Shown here one piece after another: positions 56,312 to 57,763 of a stretch of DNA of 57,763 bases; position 1 is the first letter of the stretch, and each line of letters opens with the position of its first letter. The stretch covers positions 1 through 57,763 of the forward strand of contig CALCMJ010000032.1 of the NCBI GenBank assembly GCA_937967615.1. The letters are read 5' to 3'. A program made the translations under genes and the position numbers. This DNA comes from an uncultured Saprospiraceae bacterium. GTDB lineage: Bacteria > Bacteroidota > Bacteroidia > Chitinophagales > Saprospiraceae. The notes beneath the pieces were generated by a model that saw only the letters and a list, made by a program, of their open reading frames with translations, had not been told where the DNA came from and did not search any database.

Positions 56312-57481
56312 TTGATTATTCTTAATTCAAATACGATTTACTCACGCGCAATACTACATATGGATCTAGATGCATTTTTTGTATCTGTAGAGTGCCTTAA
56401 AAACGGTGCGTTTGTGGGCAAGCCCCTCATTATAGGTGGGACGAGTAATAGGGGAGTGGTATCTACTTGTAGCTATGAGGCGAGAAAATTTGGTGTACAC
56501 TCGGCGATGCCTATGAAGATGGCATTGCGACTGTGTCCGCAGGCGATCGTTGTGCGTGGAGACATGGATAGTTATTCCTATTATTCTAATATGGTGACGG
56601 AGGTGATACGTGCGGATGCGCCTATGTTTGAAAAAGCATCTGTGGATGAATTCTATCTAGATCTTACAGGCATGGACAGATATTTTGGATGTTATAAATG
56701 GTCTCTGGAATTACGGGAACGGGTAATACGTGAAACGGGACTTCCTATTTCCTTTGGACTATCTGCGAATAAGATGGTTTCTAAGGTGGGAACGGGGGAG
56801 TCCAAACCAAACGGGAAGAGGCAGATATTGCATGGGAAAGAAAAAGAGTTTTTATTTCCTCTTTCCGTAAAGAAAATCCCAGGCATAGGAAAGCAGACGT
56901 ATAAGAAGCTGAGTTTTATGGGCGTGCGTAAGATACAGACGCTGAGTAAAATTCCTGCTAGATTGTTAGAACGGGAGTTTGGTAAATTTGGTAGTAAACT
57001 ATGGGAGAAAGCGAATGGAATAGACACGACAGCAGTGGTCCCGTATAGCGAAAAGAAATCCATATCCAAAGAGCGCACATTTACAGAGGACACACTCAAT
57101 CTAAATTTCATACGTAACATCCTGCGTAAGATGGTTGATCTACTTGCCTTTGAACTGAGGAACTCTGAGAAGCTCTGCTCGTGTATTACGATCAAGATTC
57201 GCTATGCGGATTTTAATACCTATACAAAGCAAAGGCGGATTTCTTATACTGCAAACGATGATGTACTGCTAGAGCACGCTCTGGAAATTTTTAGCACTCT
57301 CTATGCAAGGAGACAATTGATACGACTTATAGGTGTTAAGTATAGTGGTCTTGTGCCAGGAAGCTACCAGATAAGCCTCTTTGATGATAGCTTGACTTCT
57401 ATAAATTTGCTGGAAGAAAAAGACTGGATCAGAAAACGCTTTGGCTCAGATAAGATCTTACGCGCCTCATATTTAAAGTAA
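56312..57481 (+). CDS. dinB: DNA polymerase IV (DinB), Y-family
   Basis: DinB is an error-prone translesion polymerase used when replication stalls. The 389-residue protein has the palm-domain acidic residues Asp 18 in HMDLDAFFVSVE and Asp 112/Glu 113 in SVDEFYLDL. The finger segment STCSYEARKFGVHSAMPM, the helix-hairpin-helix segment VKKIPGIGKQTYKKL and a little-finger domain (SISKERTFTEDTL onward) are present. The start is probably TTG at 56312; the next ATG (56360) would remove the first strand. Repeats flank the gene on both sides. Confidence 0.94.
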   Translation: MIILNSNTIYSRAILHMDLDAFFVSVECLKNGAFVGKPLIIGGTSNRGVVSTCSYEARKFGVHSAMPMKMALRLCPQAIVVRGDMDSYSYYSNMVTEVIRADAPMFEKASVDEFYLDLTGMDRYFGCYKWSLELRERVIRETGLPISFGLSANKMVSKVGTGESKPNGKRQILHGKEKEFLFPLSVKKIPGIGKQTYKKLSFMGVRKIQTLSKIPARLLEREFGKFGSKLWEKANGIDTTAVVPYSEKKSISKERTFTEDTLNLNFIRNILRKMVDLLAFELRNSEKLCSCITIKIRYADFNTYTKQRRISYTANDDVLLEHALEIFSTLYARRQLIRLIGVKYSGLVPGSYQISLFDDSLTSINLLEEKDWIRKRFGSDKILRASYLK

Positions 57482-57763
57482 ACACATTAATGAGACATTC
57501 CTCATTTTAATTTTCTTTGCGTCGCTCCTTTGAGAAATAAAAAAATTTTAGTTTAAACTTTTCATTTTCATTTTCATTTTCATTTTCATTTTCATTTTCA
57601 TTTCCATTTCCATTTCCATTTCCATTTTCATTTTCATTTGAACTTACACTTGTCTCCTTTGTCGCGCAGAAGCCATGATAAAAGAAAAAAAACAAGCATT
57701 CAAAAAATTATAAGCCTGTCTTGCAAAAAGAAAGAAAAAATTGTATTTTCATATCGAGACTTA
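57482..57763. other. Right-end intergenic stretch, no gene seen
   Basis: The last 282 bp are AT-rich and hold the hexamer microsatellite. A minus-strand frame across it would encode an Asn-Glu/Asn-Gly dipeptide repeat, which is a by-product of the microsatellite. The window ends before the next gene can be recognised. Confidence 0.5.
57563..57634. repeat. Hexamer microsatellite downstream of dinB
   Basis: Twelve consecutive 6-bp units: six CATTTT, then four CATTTC, then two CATTTT. The blocks of variant units suggest repeated slippage or expansion of a variant. Related tracts lie upstream of dinB at 55.4, 55.7 and 56.05 kb. Confidence 0.9.

Noticed and set aside
57507-57695. Minus-strand frame encoding an Asn-Glu/Asn-Gly repeat peptide
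   Set aside because: It is created by the hexamer microsatellite; hexamers keep any frame open. No start signal or conserved flanks.

Overview
This 57.8 kb window is chromosomal DNA from a Bacteroidota bacterium. It is AT-rich, its promoters lack clear Shine-Dalgarno sequences, and several carry a Bacteroidota-type -7 box (TAnnTTTG). The diagnostic genes are SprA, the giant outer-membrane translocon of the type IX secretion system (T9SS), and seven secreted proteins that appear to end in T9SS sorting domains (six type A, one type B). The mix suggests a free-living, probably gliding, aerobic heterotroph of the Saprospirales/Flavobacteriales kind. Nothing in the window fixes the genus.

Layout. 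1-0.5 kb: 5' part of a secreted or outer-membrane protein running off the left edge. 0.8-9.2 kb: a dispersed repeat, then ruvA and sprA. 9.2-16 kb: two lipoproteins (one a metzincin protease), mscL, a divergent lrp/asnB pair, a lamin-tail T9SS cargo, and a GNAT gene followed by a decayed FlaR-like kinase pseudogene. 16-27 kb: aconitase, a CBM9/DUF5916 outer-membrane protein, a delta-60/MopE T9SS cargo, a DUF1801-AlkD pair read in one frame across a single stop, a second dispersed repeat, and a large T9SS cargo. 27-39 kb: aspS with a polytopic membrane protein, an arylsulfotransferase-like cargo, a reprolysin-type metalloprotease cargo, a histidine kinase/response regulator operon preceded by a 53-bp palindrome, a c-type cytochrome lipoprotein and an antiquitin-type aldehyde dehydrogenase. 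39-48 kb: a 1852-residue PKD-repeat protein with a type B sorting domain, a family S37 peptidase, tRNA-Cys, a GH16 glucanase and two small genes. 48-54 kb: housekeeping genes (FAH hydrolase, trpS, ridA, rpmF, yceD, bTHX, fumC). 54-57.8 kb: a T9SS cargo, then a repeat-dense area with two dispersed repeats, a recent ~380-bp tandem duplication and CATTTT hexamer microsatellites on both sides of dinB.

How the parts fit. SprA would export the cargos encoded here: proteases, an arylsulfotransferase-like protein, PKD adhesin-like proteins and others of unknown role. With the GH16 glucanase and S37 peptidase this fits a polymer-degrading surface lifestyle. Aconitase and fumarase belong to the TCA cycle. 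The aldehyde dehydrogenase would act in lysine catabolism and the Lrp/AsnB pair in asparagine synthesis.

I found no CRISPR array, prophage, insertion sequence or classical defence island. The least explained parts are the dispersed repeat family (four copies), the tandem duplication next to dinB, the palindrome in front of the kinase operon, and the single-stop DUF1801/AlkD arrangement. Functions were assigned by reading motifs by eye; no database search was run.
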